From Siphonodentalium dalli (taxonomy: Eukaryota > Mollusca > Scaphopoda > Gadilida > Siphonodentaliidae), in contig CP136066.1 of the NCBI GenBank assembly GCA_032622095.1, forward strand, positions 47,030,911 through 47,094,910: a DNA stretch of 64,000 bases, read 5' to 3'. The notes under the pieces were generated by a model, which saw only the letters and a program-made list of their open reading frames with translations, ran no database searches and had not been told where the DNA came from. Position numbers and translations under genes: made by a program. Below are positions 1-13,367 of this stretch, one piece after another (position 1 is the stretch's first letter; the number at the start of each line of letters is the position of its first letter).

Positions 1-2340
1 CCCTCTTGAACTTTAATTCACAGGCAATGTGATGTGCCATGCTGATGATGTACTACAAACGTCGTTTCCAAAGACGTGACACATATGATTTTCAACGAAA
101 GGTCAGCCGGCTTGTTTTTATCGTTGCTTCTTATTGAGCTGCTTGCACTGTCACATACCCAGAGGACAGCTATATATTCACTAAATGCAGCCTCTCCATC
201 AGCGATTGTTGTGTACTTGAATTAAAACTCCCTATTGTATGTTAATGCACAGGCAATGTGACGTGTCATGATGATGATGTAATACTTAGGGGTCAGCTGC
301 GATGTTAACCCTCAACGAATCAGGTTCTTGTTCGGAGTAGTCTGCTTACATATGTTTGCGGATTTTCCTTTGGCAGATAAGAGTTTCATTGGTAACTACT
401 TGTGTCCCTTTCGCATTATACATATCAGTAATAGCTACACGCTAGCTTCCGCCCAGACACCGAATCACACCGTGACTAACTTAGGATGTCGTTGTGAGAA
501 ATCCAAAACTATGATCAAGTGGGAAATGACATGTCGTCTTTCTGAAATAAAAAATAAATCAAAGTTAACGCAGTGAACATTTTGACACAAATCCTTGTAC
601 TGAAAATGCATTTGTTTTAGAACGATTGATGTCTAACTGCTAATCGTTCTGTTTGGTACATGTGATTAGTGTAACACAAAATTGAAAGAGTCATTAAGTG
701 TTCTAATGCATTCACAAGTTTGCAGCATGGAATAGAAAAGAATACATACCAGTCGCTCCAATATGCATTGGCTGTAAGTGTTTCTAAACCAATATAATTT
801 GGCAGAAGTTGATTGTGGACAATTTTAAAATACCTTCTAGATTAATTAAGCTCAAAATCTAGCCATATCCAAAGTGACATAATGTACGTAAACATATGAA
901 GTACAACTCAGCCAACTACACGTAGGCTGAGATCAATTACGTTGTCGAGATACGGAAAGAGAAAGAAGAATAGTATACATGTAGTCTCAGTTATATCCAT
1001 GACTCAGTATTTTAAAACAAATCGACAGTGGCTGAAGTAGTATGCAGACAATACGTATTGGGATATTCATACACTAAAATTGATATCCATTCAAACTGAA
1101 ATCATATTGATGATTCACATGCAATTTAGTGAATGACTAGTTGCAGCAACCAGGGCCAGCGACACCTGAAAAACGATAACGTGATAATGGTGTTGCTTAT
1201 TAACAACACGAGAACAAAGCAATCTAGTATATTCGTATACGTCGATGTTTTTGGTATAAGTTCACTCATACTTGTCGCTATTCGTACATATTTCATTCAG
1301 TGTCCGACCACTATCATCTATAACATAGATGTTTATTAGTGGCTTATGAAAATGTTTGGTATGTGATTGTGTGACATGTGGGTCAACCGCACAGCAAAAT
1401 CGGCCCCATCCCATCTGTCTTAAGGAGGCGCTCCATTTCGAAAACAATTTTTACTGTTAACTTGAAGGAAAAATAATTATCCATCAAGACCAATGTATGC
1501 TATAGTATTATCACATGTTTATCCTCACAATATGATATATATGTTTCAATTATGTAAAACGAGAGGCCGATCACGATCGGCAGATGTTAACCCATCCCTT
1601 GGCGGTAGTAAATTACTATGGTCGGAATCATAAATGAGAGTTTTGGTGTTGAAAGATAGAGTATACTGCTTTGTACTAGTATAGACAAATGTACATAACA
1701 CAAATTATTGGAATTTATGGGTCACTCGCATTTATATAAGAGAATGCACTGGTACAGGATATGTAATGCTGCACCACCACAGCTTTGGGTTAAATGTGAA
1801 AGGTGGCCTGGACATGGACTACTTGGGTTAAGAGAGTCCAATATATGTTTACAATGATAATGTATCATATTATACCAACAATATAGATCAAGATAAGCCA
1901 CCTCACTGCTGATCCATTAATACCAATTATATAGCAGAGCTGTTAACAAATCACAGGAATTGTTTATGTTGAAATATGACATCCCTATTAAACCAATAAC
2001 ATTTATAATGACCTCAGACAATATATAGAGGATTTCTTCAGCTGTGCGAGGCAGGACAGATGTCCAAGTCTACTGTTAATATCATGTGATGTGTATTGTT
2101 GAATCTTTATTTTAAATTAGATACCATATCTTTCTTTATCAGATTATCTGCACATTGACATAAGAGACATCAGAAAATAATATAGCCGTAACAATAGCTA
2201 AGTAGTCCAAAGGCATGGGATGGACTTGGTGAATTGGATTTAATGTCGCTCCAAACGAATTTATCAGTACATAACACAAGATTTTTGACCGATTTAAACC
2301 AAATGTGGTGTGGTGACTCGGGTGATCCTTGGCAGAGTTA
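1..2340. repeat. Left copy of segmental duplication, distal part
   Basis: No gene is recognised here. The stretch from about 56 to 700 aligns by eye with about 47595-48400, for example the shared run around 'CAGGCAATGTGA' and 'GAATCAGGTTCTTGTT'. The part from about 890 to 1450 resembles 48550-49120 and 49440-49900. Bases 1-55 repeat the sequence at about 235-290, so the copy begins with its own partial duplication. Similarity is patchy after 1460. In the right copy the homologous sequence starts about 340 bp upstream of the receptor gene's start codon, so a paralogous gene could lie just beyond the left edge; that is inference. A half copy of the dispersed 69-bp hairpin repeat is at about 1725-1757. 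Confidence 0.7.
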
Positions 2341-2484
2341 TAATGGTGTTAGTTTTTCAAATTGTACTAACTTTAAAAAAAACAATTTTTTTTAATATTT
2401 AAAAAAATATTTTATTATGATTGTTTTTATATCTATTTATTTATTTATTTATTTTTGTTAAATTTAGCAAAGGAATTAAATCTA

Positions 2485-2515
<31 letters not shown>

Positions 2516-2760
2516 GAGCGAATATTTTTTTCGAAAAAGGGCCATAACTCTGTTAAAAATGGCCGGATCAAACCCATATTCAAACTAGATCTGTCTTTGG
2601 TGCTGATAAATTCATATACCAAATTTGGTTCCGATCAGAGAAAAATATTTGAGTTATCGCACCATGCGTAAAGTGTTTACGGACAGACAGACAGACGGAT
2701 AGACGGACGAACGACGAGTGATCAATCCAATGAATATGAACAGCTACATCACGTAATTAG
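2340..2760. repeat. AT-rich low complexity and degenerate transposon-like sequence
   Basis: Poly-T/poly-A and TATTTATT/(TA)n runs fill 2370-2515. They are followed by a stretch (2540-2720) ending in repeated GACA/GACG motifs ('GGACAGACAGACAGACGG'). Similar tails ending in 'GACAGACAGACA' recur at 14310-14325, which marks this as a dispersed repeat of unknown class. No coding potential is seen. Confidence 0.45.
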
Positions 2761-2960
2761 TGTACGATAAGCAAAACATTCAAAACACCGGATGGACCCC
2801 ACTAAGCCCACTATGGATATTTAGGATTAATGGTGACTTTCTCGTGGTGATCCGCGGTGAACTAACGTCGAGCGGATTATATGAATCAACAGAAATCATG
2901 GAGTCTGATCAGGGCTCCTCAATTCATGCAGGAATTATCGCGAACAACTGAGGATCGCCA
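2740..2960. repeat. Duplicated flank containing the empty site of the foldback element
   Basis: This segment aligns with 50985-51096 joined directly to 52649-52770. At 2846-2863 the sequence runs through 'TCCGCGGTGAAC' without interruption, whereas the right copy has a 1545-bp insertion at the same point flanked by CTCGCGG. It therefore preserves the unoccupied state of that insertion site. Confidence 0.75.
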
Positions 2961-3023
2961 CAAAGCAACGACATGTACTTAGAATATTTCACGACATTTC
3001 CATTAATTTTATCACAGCATTAA

Positions 3024-3235
3024 AGGGGTACTGTACCCTATGTCCGGACATTTATTGCACTGGAGTCATACAATAGTGTTCACTATAATAACCACGTTGT
3101 TTGCATCGTTCATAAAGCACATGAGGGTATTTTGCACTCATCCATGTCTCAAATTCATCAATTTGTTGCATATATTCTGCTGAATATAAAACGAGATGGT
3201 CCCATAAATGGCCAGAGTTAGAGTACAGTTCCCAT
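3024..3235. mobile_element. Short TTAA-flanked inverted-repeat element (MITE)
   Basis: The termini are AGGGGTACTGTACCCTA on the left and the diverged inverted copy AGAGTACAGTTCCCA on the right. TTAA lies directly outside both ends (3020-3023 and 3236-3239). TTAA target duplications are typical of the piggyBac and Kolobok superfamilies. The ends match the elements at 31821-32401 and 57535-57977, but the interior differs. It is non-autonomous with no coding content. Confidence 0.7.
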
Positions 3236-3339
3236 TTAACTAAATATTGATTATTGTCTTATCTTAACAAGTCCAAACTTCTAATGACAACGAAAATGAT
3301 AATTGATTGAAATTCTAGAGCTTTGAAATGCGATACCCG

Positions 3340-3855
3340 TTGCATAATATACACATAAAATGTGATCCGCGGGCATGGCGGAATAATGTACACATATAAT
3401 GTGATCCATGGGCATGACGGCATAATATACACATCAAATGTGACCCTATGGGCATGGCGGTATAATGCACGCATATAATGTGATCCATGGGCATGGCGGC
3501 ATAATATACGCATATAATGTTATTCATAGGCATGATGGCATAATGTACACATATAATGTGATCCATAGGCATGGTGGCACAATATACACATACAATACGA
3601 TCCATGGGCATGGCGGCATAATGTATGCATATAATGTGATCCATGGGCATGACGGCATAATATACACATCAAATGTGACCCATGGACATGCCGGCATAAT
3701 GCACACATTTAATGTGATCCATGGGCATGGCGGTATAATTTATGCATGTAATGCTATCAGTGGGCATGGTGGCATAATGCACACATATAATGTGATCCAT
3801 AGGCACGGTGACATAATGTCACATACAAGGTGATCCGCGGGCATGGTGGCGTAAA
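3340..3855. repeat. 39-bp minisatellite, left array
   Basis: There are about 13 tandem imperfect copies of a 39-bp unit built around 'GATCCATGGGCATGGCGG' followed by 'CATAATGTACACATATAATGT'-like sequence. Because 39 is divisible by three, open frames run through it on both strands; these are repeat artefacts. The same array occupies the same place in the right copy (52840-53545), with matching flanks on both sides, so it predates the segmental duplication. Confidence 0.9.
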
Positions 3856-3917
3856 TATTGAGGTTTGTATAAAACACGTCGATTTTAAAATATCGCTCGC
3901 TTATCATCACTAAAGCC

Positions 3918-6822
3918 ATAAGATACAATTATGTACCATAATATATCTATTTACTTGGTGACTGTTGCCATGTGATAAATATGAATCACGGTTTATGATA
4001 TATTGTTTTTCCCTCATCCTATCCATATACATGTATGATACATGAATTTAGACTTTCACAACTTCTTAGTTGTGAAATTTATGCACGAAATACCATTTAA
4101 GGTCACAATTATACATGTTCTTGGTAAATGGTATCAACTATCATTTAGAGCTACTAGTATAAATGAGAGTGTATGATATACTATAATATATCATATAGTG
4201 TATCATATCTATTTACTTGGTAACTGTTACCATGTGATGAAAATGAATCACAGTCTATGGGATATTCATTTGCCCCCATACTATTTTTTATGATATATGC
4301 AATCAGATTTCCACAACTTATTATGAACTATAAATCATGTACATGTATGCTAATATATCCATTTGCCCTCATTATATCCATATATGATCCATGAATTCAA
4401 CTTCAAATGTATGTTAATTAAATTTAACTTCCAAAACTTGTTAAAGATACATAATCTAAATTAACGTCCCTGAATTAGTATTCCTCGATTTCAGAGGTTA
4501 CAAAAACACACAAACAAACAAAAACAAAGCAAAACAAAGCATTCCTATCAGTCGAGAAACCCACCCATCAAAGCTGAAAGTTATCAGATAGAAAATTTCT
4601 AATTATGTTTAATTATCCACCACCTAAATAGTTGGCGGCCAAGCATATATTCAGCGAGCCGACCAACATACTCTTCATACCAAATTGCATTGAACAAAAT
4701 GCCGATATAATATACTAGTAACTCGTTATGGAAAATTTTATACCAAGGTTGACCGCGGTAAGCATTATCTTTGGAAATAAATCAATCTTGAAAACTAAAG
4801 CATCTTTTGAACAAATGATGCTATTGTTAGAACATGTTGACACAGGGACCATCAGGTCGGATTGTGTATCTTTAATGTCACAGCATGATTATATGCATAT
4901 ACTAGGAAATATGTTTACTCCAAATCAGAGTTTTCATTTGCTACAGTATAATTGATACATGTACCTGGTAGATACAATTTAAGTTCCAAAACTTATTGAT
5001 GCTAGACTAGTGAATTTAATTGCTACTATGCAACATAACTATTTTGCCCTCACCCTATTCATTTGACACTACTTTTCCAAAATAAAATTGTATCCATATG
5101 AAAGCTAACTTCTAAAACTTGCTAATGTCTCATACTAGCATACACTTATCTTGGCAACAGCTGCCATATATCAACTATGAATCACATTTTATGATAAATT
5201 TCTTATATATATTCCCATCTATGCATATCATATGTTCACCCCCACCCCCCCATATAAGACAATGAAATTTACTTCCAAAATCTGTCAAAGTCAATGATAC
5301 AGATCTCATTCACATTCAAGGAACGTAAACAAGATGGGTTTAATATTAATGATATATTATTACAATAATCATTTTTGAAAATTATTCCGAATAATTTAAA
5401 ATAGAAAATCACAGCGTTTTTGTTTTTGTTTTTTTTTTATTGTTTTTTTTTTAACCTATGCTAAAAATGCTAAAAACAGACTAATTTAATCATGGCTTTA
5501 TGCACGGATTAGTAAATGTCAGACAAGCATTTACTTGATAACAACTATGCTTAAATGACTATAAAACAGAGTTTTATATCTACACATAAAATACTACTAT
5601 TTAAGGTGACCATTATGCATGTACATGTACTGGGTAATTGGTAACTATCATCAGTTAGAAACTACTAGTATAAATCAGAGTGTATGATATTAAATTTAAC
5701 TTCCAAAACTTGTTAAAGATACATAATCTAAATTAACGTCCCTGAATTAGTATTCCTCGATTTCAGAGGTTAACAAAAAACTAAACATTTTTATCAGTCA
5801 TTGACTCAAGAAACCCACCCATTAAAGCTGAAAGTTATCAGATAGAAATTTTCTAATTATGTTTTATTATCCACCACCTAAATAGTTGGCGGCCAAGCAT
5901 ATATTCAGCGAGCCGACCAACATACTCTTCATACCAAATTGCATTGAACAAAATGCCGATATAATATAACTCGTTATGGAAAATTTTATACCAAGGTTGA
6001 CCGCGGTAAGCATTACCTTTGGAAATAAATCAATCTTGAAAACTAAAACATCTTTTGAACAAATGATGCTATTGTTAGAACATGTTGACACGGCGAATAT
6101 CAAGTCGGATTGTGTATCTTTAATGTCACAGGTTGTATATCTTCACATAAAATACTGCTATTTAACTTTAAGGTGAACATTATGCATGTACATGTACTGG
6201 GTAATTGGTAACTATCATCAGTTAGAAACTACTAGTATAAATCAGAGTGTATGATATAATATATGCCTCACCCCATATATGCAATTAAACTCTGAAATCT
6301 GTCCACTGTGGTATAATTATTTATCCATACGATATATCAACTTGCCCCTATACAACATTATTGATATATGGAACTAACTTCCAAAAACTGTTACTGCCAC
6401 TTTTAGGCAAGGGTAAATTGGGTGGGTGTTTGAGGTCAACCGCTGAAACCAGATTGACTTTCAAACACTGACATAACTTACCATGGCCTTTATATGCTTC
6501 TATCGGTAAATGCTACATTCAGGCATTTACTTGACAAGAGCAGAGTGATCAATAAATCACAGCCAGATTTGTGATTCACGAAATTCAACTTCAAATGTAT
6601 GTTAATGTCTCATCCATGCACAGTGTCCATCTACCAGTGAATGTCATATTTATACATTATGATATATTCCCCCCACACCCAATTTATATCACAATTAGGC
6701 TCATACCCAATATATGGTACATGGAAAAATTAACTTCCAAAAGCTGTTAAAGATACATGATCCATATTAATGCTCCTAAATTACTATTCCTCGGTTTTGG
6801 GGGGGGAATATATATATATATA

Positions 6823-6853
<31 letters not shown>

Positions 6854-8230
6854 AATATTTAACCCTAGACAAGAAACCCAGATATAATTTTTTGAATCAA
6901 CATTAATCCTATTTTCACCACCTGAAATATATTTGGTGGACAAACATCTATTAAACGAGCCGACCAACATGTATACTCTTGATACTAAATTGCATTTAAC
7001 AAAATGCTGATATATATGACATGTTTTTGGAAAATTTTCATACTAGGGCTGATAGCGATAAGTATTATGTTGCTATTAAATCAATCTTGAATACAAGTAT
7101 CTCTTGAAGAAATGTTGTTATTATTGGAACCCGATGACTCAGGGACCAACAAATTGGATTGTGTATCTTTAATGTCACAGAATAATTATAATGTTACAGA
7201 GTATTCATCTGCCACAGTATATTTGATACATATATACCTGGTCGATAAAATTTAAACCTCACAACTTAATGACGCTAGTTTTATGAACTTAATTGCTACT
7301 ATGCAGTATAACTATAGTAGCTCACCCTACATGTATCCACATGACACTACTTTTTTAATACAAAATTATATCCATATGAAATTTAACCTCAACAACTTGT
7401 TAATGTATGAATACGAGTCACCATTTTACTTGGTAACAGCTACCTTATATCAAATATGAATCACATTGTATGATAAATCCATATATTATATATATTCACA
7501 TTTATGCATATCATATGTTCACTCACCCCCCCCCCCCCATATGAGACATTGCTAAACCTCTCTGATAAATCTGAGTTTATCTCTGTCATAAATCCATGTA
7601 TGTATAGTGCGGAAGGGGGTCTGTGCTGGGGGTGGATTATATGTATATCTATTTATATTTATATGGATGTATATGTATTCATGTTATTGTGTATATACTC
7701 CATTTACATGCATGTTAAAGCGAGTAAACCACACCGGGGAGGTCACACTGCCAGTTAGTTTTAATTATAATCCTAAAATTTTAATTCTCAATATAATAAA
7801 TGGTATATTATTCACCTGTTTATATTTCCGATTGCTCTATCAGTCCTTATGCAAAGGTACATATAAATATAGTTTGAGTTCCATAGAACTATTAGTACGT
7901 TCAAAAAAAGGAACATTGTTTACATATAACTGTCAACTGGCATATTTGCTCCTGAGTTGACTTTGAGTCTAAGCCTCTACGGTCAAACAGATTTCCATGC
8001 CCAGCAGGCAATACCTCATAAGAGACACTTTTGTTCAAAAACATATTCCGGTACCTTTTTATATGTGCATGTATAGAAGGAAGTTTCACCCCCAAAAAAA
8101 AGAGTAAAGTGACTAATTCACTAAGTCCTATAACCAAGTAGCATTTCGTATTAATTAAAACAATGGGATGTGTGACCTCCTCCACTAGTGTTCAACTCAA
8201 CTGATGTCTGGAATTCAATGTAATTGTAAC
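3918..8230. repeat. AT-rich region with a module present three times
   Basis: A module of about 300 bp appears at about 4575-4880, 5825-6130 and 6880-7190. The first two copies are nearly identical, including the preceding stretch at 4428-4505 and 5694-5775, with an offset of about 1266 bp. The third is diverged. Other shared pieces such as 'TTACTTGGTAAC' recur around 4210, 5150 and 7420. Short open frames in the modules (4728-4955, 5976-6176) are broken in the third copy. No protein family is recognised. It may be an old non-autonomous element or satellite-like DNA. Confidence 0.6.
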
Positions 8231-9428
8231 TATTTTACCCCCCCCCATTGTTTGAGCCTCTCTGTGTTACCACCACTTGCCACCCCCATTCTGGATGCCA
8301 ATTAACCCTGCTACGGAGACAACTAAAATGTCGAGCATATATAAACTCAATAAAACTCACCAAGAGATGTAATGGTGAACAGAACCCAGTCACTTACGAC
8401 TCTCTCGATAGCTCCTTTCCAATCTCATGTGGGAACCCATTCTTTTTTCCCCAAGTTCAAACGAATAAGTCCACGCTCCCTAACATGAAGTCTACGCGAC
8501 TCGGACCACAAGGCGCCCGGTCAAAACTGTTCATTATAATCTCAAGCAAGGTTGTTGAAACGCTTCACGGCATAAAGTCAACGGCTATACAACACGATCA
8601 CAATATTCTCGGTTACCGCGACCTAATTTTGTCGATATGCGAAGTCCACTTTTCACAACTCAACTTTCCGCGCTAGTAATTCCAATCACAACATTTATAT
8701 CAACAATGTGACGCAATGTACTATGGCAAGCCGTAACGATAAAAAAATATATATCTAATTTTCGCCTTTCTTCAACGCATCCTGACCAACTGAACAGAGT
8801 TATATACAAGTTACCACTTCTCAGTGACCAATGTTGACCCTTTTGGTGAGTGCACGCAATCTTGAGCACGAAGTACCTAAACCCAGTGGGGGTGGCACAA
8901 CTACATATCTCCCCTTGTAGGCCTATCCCGCATATATTCATAAAGGGTCTACTGTTCTCACCTATAATGAAACTGCTAAATTTCTCACTTATTCTGGATT
9001 AACCCGCACAAAATCCCATGCTACAGTAATGCTCTAATCAGTCGACTTCTTGGCCGCGGCGGAGTTGTGGGTGGCTTTTCTCCCCGAGAGCTTTCCTAGG
9101 AAGGGCGGTGGGCCATATTCCCGACGGGGTCCCGTGGAGTTGCCCGCGATTCTGCTATGGTTGTGAGGTCGATTGCTTGGAACATTACTGTAGCAGTCAT
9201 ATTTCAAGCAAAATTCCCTTAAATTTCAACACAACTACCCGTAAATAGCCGATAAACCCCTCATGCCAATCACCACCAAACACCATTATGTAAATATTTC
9301 TCATCATGTCTTGATCATGTTCTCTTTACTCTATGCATTGACCACTTTTGATGATTCATTTACTTACTTCATGTTTCCAATCCATATTGAAAATATCCAT
9401 AACTTAAGAACAACCGCCAAGTCCATTT
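8230..9428 (+). other. Probable 5' region of the upstream LINE
   Basis: Base composition becomes clearly more GC-rich than the preceding AT-rich DNA at about 8230, after a C-run, and stays so into the LINE reading frame. This suggests that the 5' end of the element is near here. An open frame of 142 codons (8248-8676) shows no family resemblance that I can identify. No ORF1-like zinc knuckles are visible. The boundary is an inference from composition only. Confidence 0.35.
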
Positions 9429-12400
9429 GTGAGGTTCCACTTTATCTATTATCTGTTGAGTCGGAGTCCAGTTGCTTCCCTATCTTGGTTTCTAACCACC
9501 GTCTGGAATATGACGTGTGACTTGAGCCAATATAGGGCAGCAATAGGTATCTTCGACTCAGCAAAACGACCAATAGCCCCCAAAACTGTGAAAAACAGCA
9601 CCCTTCACTTCGGAAAATGCTTCAGTCCACCAAACGCAAGGTCGTTATTCCTGATTGCGCTCTTGTTATTTCTATTATCCGGCGATATACATACAAACCC
9701 GGGACCGTTGTCTCAGACCATAAACGTTGATAATTCTATCTCAATTTTCTATTATAACGTAAGGAGTATCCGTAATAAACTTGAAAAGATTGCAGACCTT
9801 ATAAACGAATATGACATTTTATGTTTCACCGAAACGCATCTTGACCCATCTTATCCTTCAAATCAATTAGAAATCGATGGATTTTGTACCCCAATTCGCG
9901 AAGACCGAGATTCAGACGGCGGCGGAATATGTGTAATGTTCGCCGATCACTTAATATTTAATCGTAAAACCGAATTAGAATTCGACTGTTCTTGTCTCTG
10001 GTTTGAAATCCACTCAAAGAAAACTCGTATTGTTCTTGGAGTATCGTACAGATCTGCACAATTCTGCTCTCAAAATTATTGGGAACACCTGGAATCCTCA
10101 ATATCAGACGCTCTCGACATTTCCGAATACGTTGTCATTACAGGAGATTTTAACTCCAATTTCATGGATAGTTCATCGAAGTTGAAAAATATAACGGATG
10201 GTTTCAGCATGAAAAATTCAATAATGGTCCCCACGAGAGTGACCTCCACCTCAAGCACGTTACTTGACCCAATTATTACTTCAAACTCTCTCCGTGTAAT
10301 AGATGCCGATGTCCTAGATCTCGGAGTTTCAGACCACTTAGGTGTATATGCTACAATAACATTTGAAAACACGACCGCAGCGTCATTTCTAAGACAAGTG
10401 TGGAACTACAGAAAAGCTAACTTTTCCCATGCAAATAACCTACTTGCTAATGTCAACTGGGATGACCTCATAACACATGCATCGGATGTGAACACAGCTG
10501 CCAATAACTTTCAATTAGAATTTCTGTCCATAATGGCGAAAACAATTCCACAGTCGTACATTACAGTAAGAACTTCTGATCAAATCTGGTTCAACTCGGA
10601 CATCCGTTTTGAGATACGAAAACGTGACAGAGTTAGGAAAAAAGCCATGAAAAATGAAAACCCTGAAATCTGGAGAAAATACAAAAATATAAGAAACAAA
10701 GTCAATAACATGAAGAAACACGCAAAATTTAAATTTGAAGAAAACCTAGAAGAACGAATAAGAGAAGCGTCCAACCCGCGAGACTTTTGGCGAATAATGT
10801 TTACCTACTAAACAAGAAACGAACAAAAAATATCCCCCCACTATACAGCTCCTCCGGTACTATCTCTGCTAACAATAAGACATATGCAATAGATGATAAT
10901 GAAAAAGCCAAAATCTTAAACGACAGCTTCATTGCAAATTCTACAATTAATGGTGCTAATAATAACCTGCCTAATTTTCCGAAACGCACCGCAAACACCA
11001 TGCCTGACTTGATCTTCACAGAAACCGAGGTTGAAACAGCCATCAAATCTTTTAAACTTAACAAAGCCCACGGGCACGATGGGATTAGCGTTAGAATGCT
11101 CCGCGAAACAGCAAAATCGATAACTCACCCACTGGTCCTTCTATTCAGGAAATCTATCAATACAGAGAAATTCCCAAACTCCTGGAAATCCGCAAACGTG
11201 ATCCCGATTTTCAAAAAAGACGATCCAGCTGACGCCAAAAAATATCGACCAATATCCCCTTTACCATGTGTATCTACAAATTTTGAGAAAGTTGTTCTGA
11301 AACAGATTAGTAAGTTTTTCATCGAAAATGAGCTCTTGTATTTCCATCAATCCGGTTTTCTCCCAGGTCACAGTACAACATACCAACTATTAGACCTATA
11401 CCACAACTTGTGCCAAACCCTCGATAAAGGACTATTTACATGTTCCATATTCTGTGATATATCCAAAGCTTTTGAAGGGGTTTGGCACAGGGGACTGATA
11501 CATAAATTGAAAGCTTATGGATTAAAAGGAACGACTTTAAATTGGATAGAAGACTACCTAGATAACCGGACGCAAAGAGTCCTAGTCAATGACATATTTT
11601 CAAAATATGAGGTCATCCCAGCAGGAGTGGCCCAGGGATAAATCCTGGGACCTTTCTTGTTCCTTGTCTATATAACTGATCTAGCCGATGGTATTGAATC
11701 GGTAACGAGAATGTACGCTGATGACACTTGCCTCACGAATAGCCACTTTGATATTAATATACTTGAAGGTACTATGAACAGCGACTTAGACAAAATTACA
11801 GCGTGGTCCAAAAACTGGCTGGTCAGCTTTAATCCAATTAAAACAGTTGGAATGTCCTTCTCATTGGTTGCTCCATCTACAGAGAACCCGAACCTCAAAT
11901 TCGTGGGAAATTCAATCGACTTTGTGGACAAGCATAAACATTTAGGTCTGGAACTCCAATCAAATCTCAAATGGAACGCCCACATCGAAGGCTCTGTCAA
12001 AAAGATTGCCTCGCGCCTATCTCAACTTCGTCGCATCAAATATCAACTAAACAGGAAAACCATAGAAATTATTTACAAAACATACATTTTACCACTATTT
12101 GATTATTCAGATGCCGTTTGGGACAATGCCTCTAACTATATGTTAGAAAAGCTTGACCGGCTTCATATCGATGCTGGCCGGATAGTCAGCGGTATCACCC
12201 GATCTGCCTCGGGTGATGCGGTATTACAGGAAGTTGGATGGCCTTCACTCAATAAAAGACGCCAAACACATAAATTGCAGGCACTCTATAAAATCGTCAA
12301 CAATTTAGCACCAACATATCTATCCACTATACTTCCCCCCAGATCTCATGAAGTTGCAGACTATAATTGGAGACGCCCCAGTAAATTTTATTCATATTAC

Positions 12401-12876
12401 TGCAATACTGAACACTTCAAACAGTCATTTTTCCCAAAGATGGCCATGGAATGGAATAAATTCCCAAATTAATCACTGACGTTGACCAATTTTCTACCTT
12501 CAAAACCAACTTGCAACATATAGATCCAACGCCCAGTCCCCCTCGACATTTCTACGTTGGACTCAGAAAATACAATATTTTTCACTGTCGCCTACGTAAC
12601 TTGTGTAGTGAACTCCGATCTGATATGTTCAACAACTATATCGCTGACAGCCCCGCATGTTCGTGTGGAAAAGACGGATATCATTATTTCTTCATGTGTC
12701 CATTGTACCAAAGAGAGCGCTCAGAATTATCTGAGAAACTAACCCGTGAAAATCTCATAATAAGCAACATTGCAGAACTCATGTGTGGAATACCTAATAT
12801 CTCGTCCCAAACAAATAAGAGACTATTTGACATCACACAGCAATATATTGCCGCGACTAAACGTTTCGACCCCTAA
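9429..12876 (+). pseudogene. LINE ORF2 (APE endonuclease, reverse transcriptase), CR1/Rex1-like, broken
   Basis: This ORF2-type polyprotein of a non-LTR retrotransposon nicks target DNA and copies the element's RNA into it. A hydrophobic N-terminal stretch ends in a 2A-like motif (9681-9707). An APE-type endonuclease follows, with the landmarks FTETHLD, GDFN and SDHLGV. The reverse transcriptase then shows KKYRPISPLPC, GFLPGHST, FCDISKAFEGVW and the catalytic MYADD. A C-terminal cysteine/histidine motif (CSCGKDGYHYFFMCP) is typical of these elements. Three lesions are visible: a frameshift near 10797; an in-frame TAA at 11639-11641 where the family has Ser in GVxQGSILGP; and a frameshift near 12473. 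With so few lesions the copy appears fairly recent. Clade assignment between CR1, Rex1 and relatives is approximate. Confidence 0.9.
9654..9707 (+). other. 2A-like (ribosome-skipping) motif at the start of LINE ORF2
   Basis: Residues 80-93 of the frame opened at 9429 read LFLLSGDIHTNPGP after a leucine-rich segment. The functional consensus is D(V/I)ExNPGP, in which the ribosome skips the Gly-Pro bond. Here the usual Glu is His, and all other key positions (Asp, Asn, Pro, Gly, Pro) are kept. 2A-like motifs in CR1/Rex1/L1Tc-type LINEs are established knowledge. Activity of this His variant is unknown. Confidence 0.75.
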
Positions 12877-13367
12877 AAGATTGTATATGATATGTATGTA
12901 TATGTGTGTCCATATGGATCCATATATGTGTACATGTGTATGTTTAGGTGTATGTACATACATAAGTATATCACTTCTGAATATACTTAAAGGTGCTTCC
13001 GAAATTTCAATTTTTATGTGGCAATTATCTCACAAACGGACCAACCTCCCCCACAAACATGCACGTTCTTATCAATTGTCGGTACTGTCTTCCAGAGCGC
13101 TACAAAAATTAAAACCTAGTTCATGACTGTCTACTATTATTATTTTTTCACAATGTAGCCTCATTGTTTTAAACACAAATCTACACAACATCTGGAAGGC
13201 AATACAAATTATATATCTCTAAACTGATCATCATGTAAATACGTTTATATACCGTCTTCTTGATCACATGTATGTAATATTATTGTATCGGGAGAGGGGC
13301 TTCGTAAGTTGTAAAAACTTGTGCCTCAATCCCTTTTGTATATTATACAAATAAAATATGTTTCAAG
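12877..13367 (+). other. 3' untranslated region of the upstream LINE
   Basis: Non-coding sequence follows the ORF2 stop. It ends in 'ACAAATAAAATATG' just before the right copy of the 11-bp direct repeat at 13368. An AATAAA-like signal and a short A/T-rich tail are consistent with a LINE 3' terminus. Confidence 0.6.

Larger units (their letters stand above)
3918..13367. mobile_element. Composite insertion into the left duplication copy
   Basis: The 11-bp sequence TCACTAAAGCC occurs at 3907-3917 and again at 13368-13378. In the right copy the flanks are contiguous across the equivalent point (about 53586-53600). The simplest reading is that the 9.45 kb between them was inserted with an 11-bp target duplication. 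The insert contains a triplicated AT-rich region (3918-8230) and a CR1/Rex1-like LINE (about 8230-13367) whose 3' end coincides with the right junction. Whether it arrived as one event or by nesting is not resolved. Confidence 0.65.

Noticed and set aside
4728..6176. Similar 66-75 codon frames at 4728 and 5976 as a duplicated small gene
   Set aside because: The DNA around them is equally similar, and the third copy near 7025 has stops and shifts.
8248..8676. 142-codon frame upstream of the LINE as ORF1
   Set aside because: No zinc knuckles, coiled coil, PHD or esterase blocks are visible; kept only as part of the probable 5' region.
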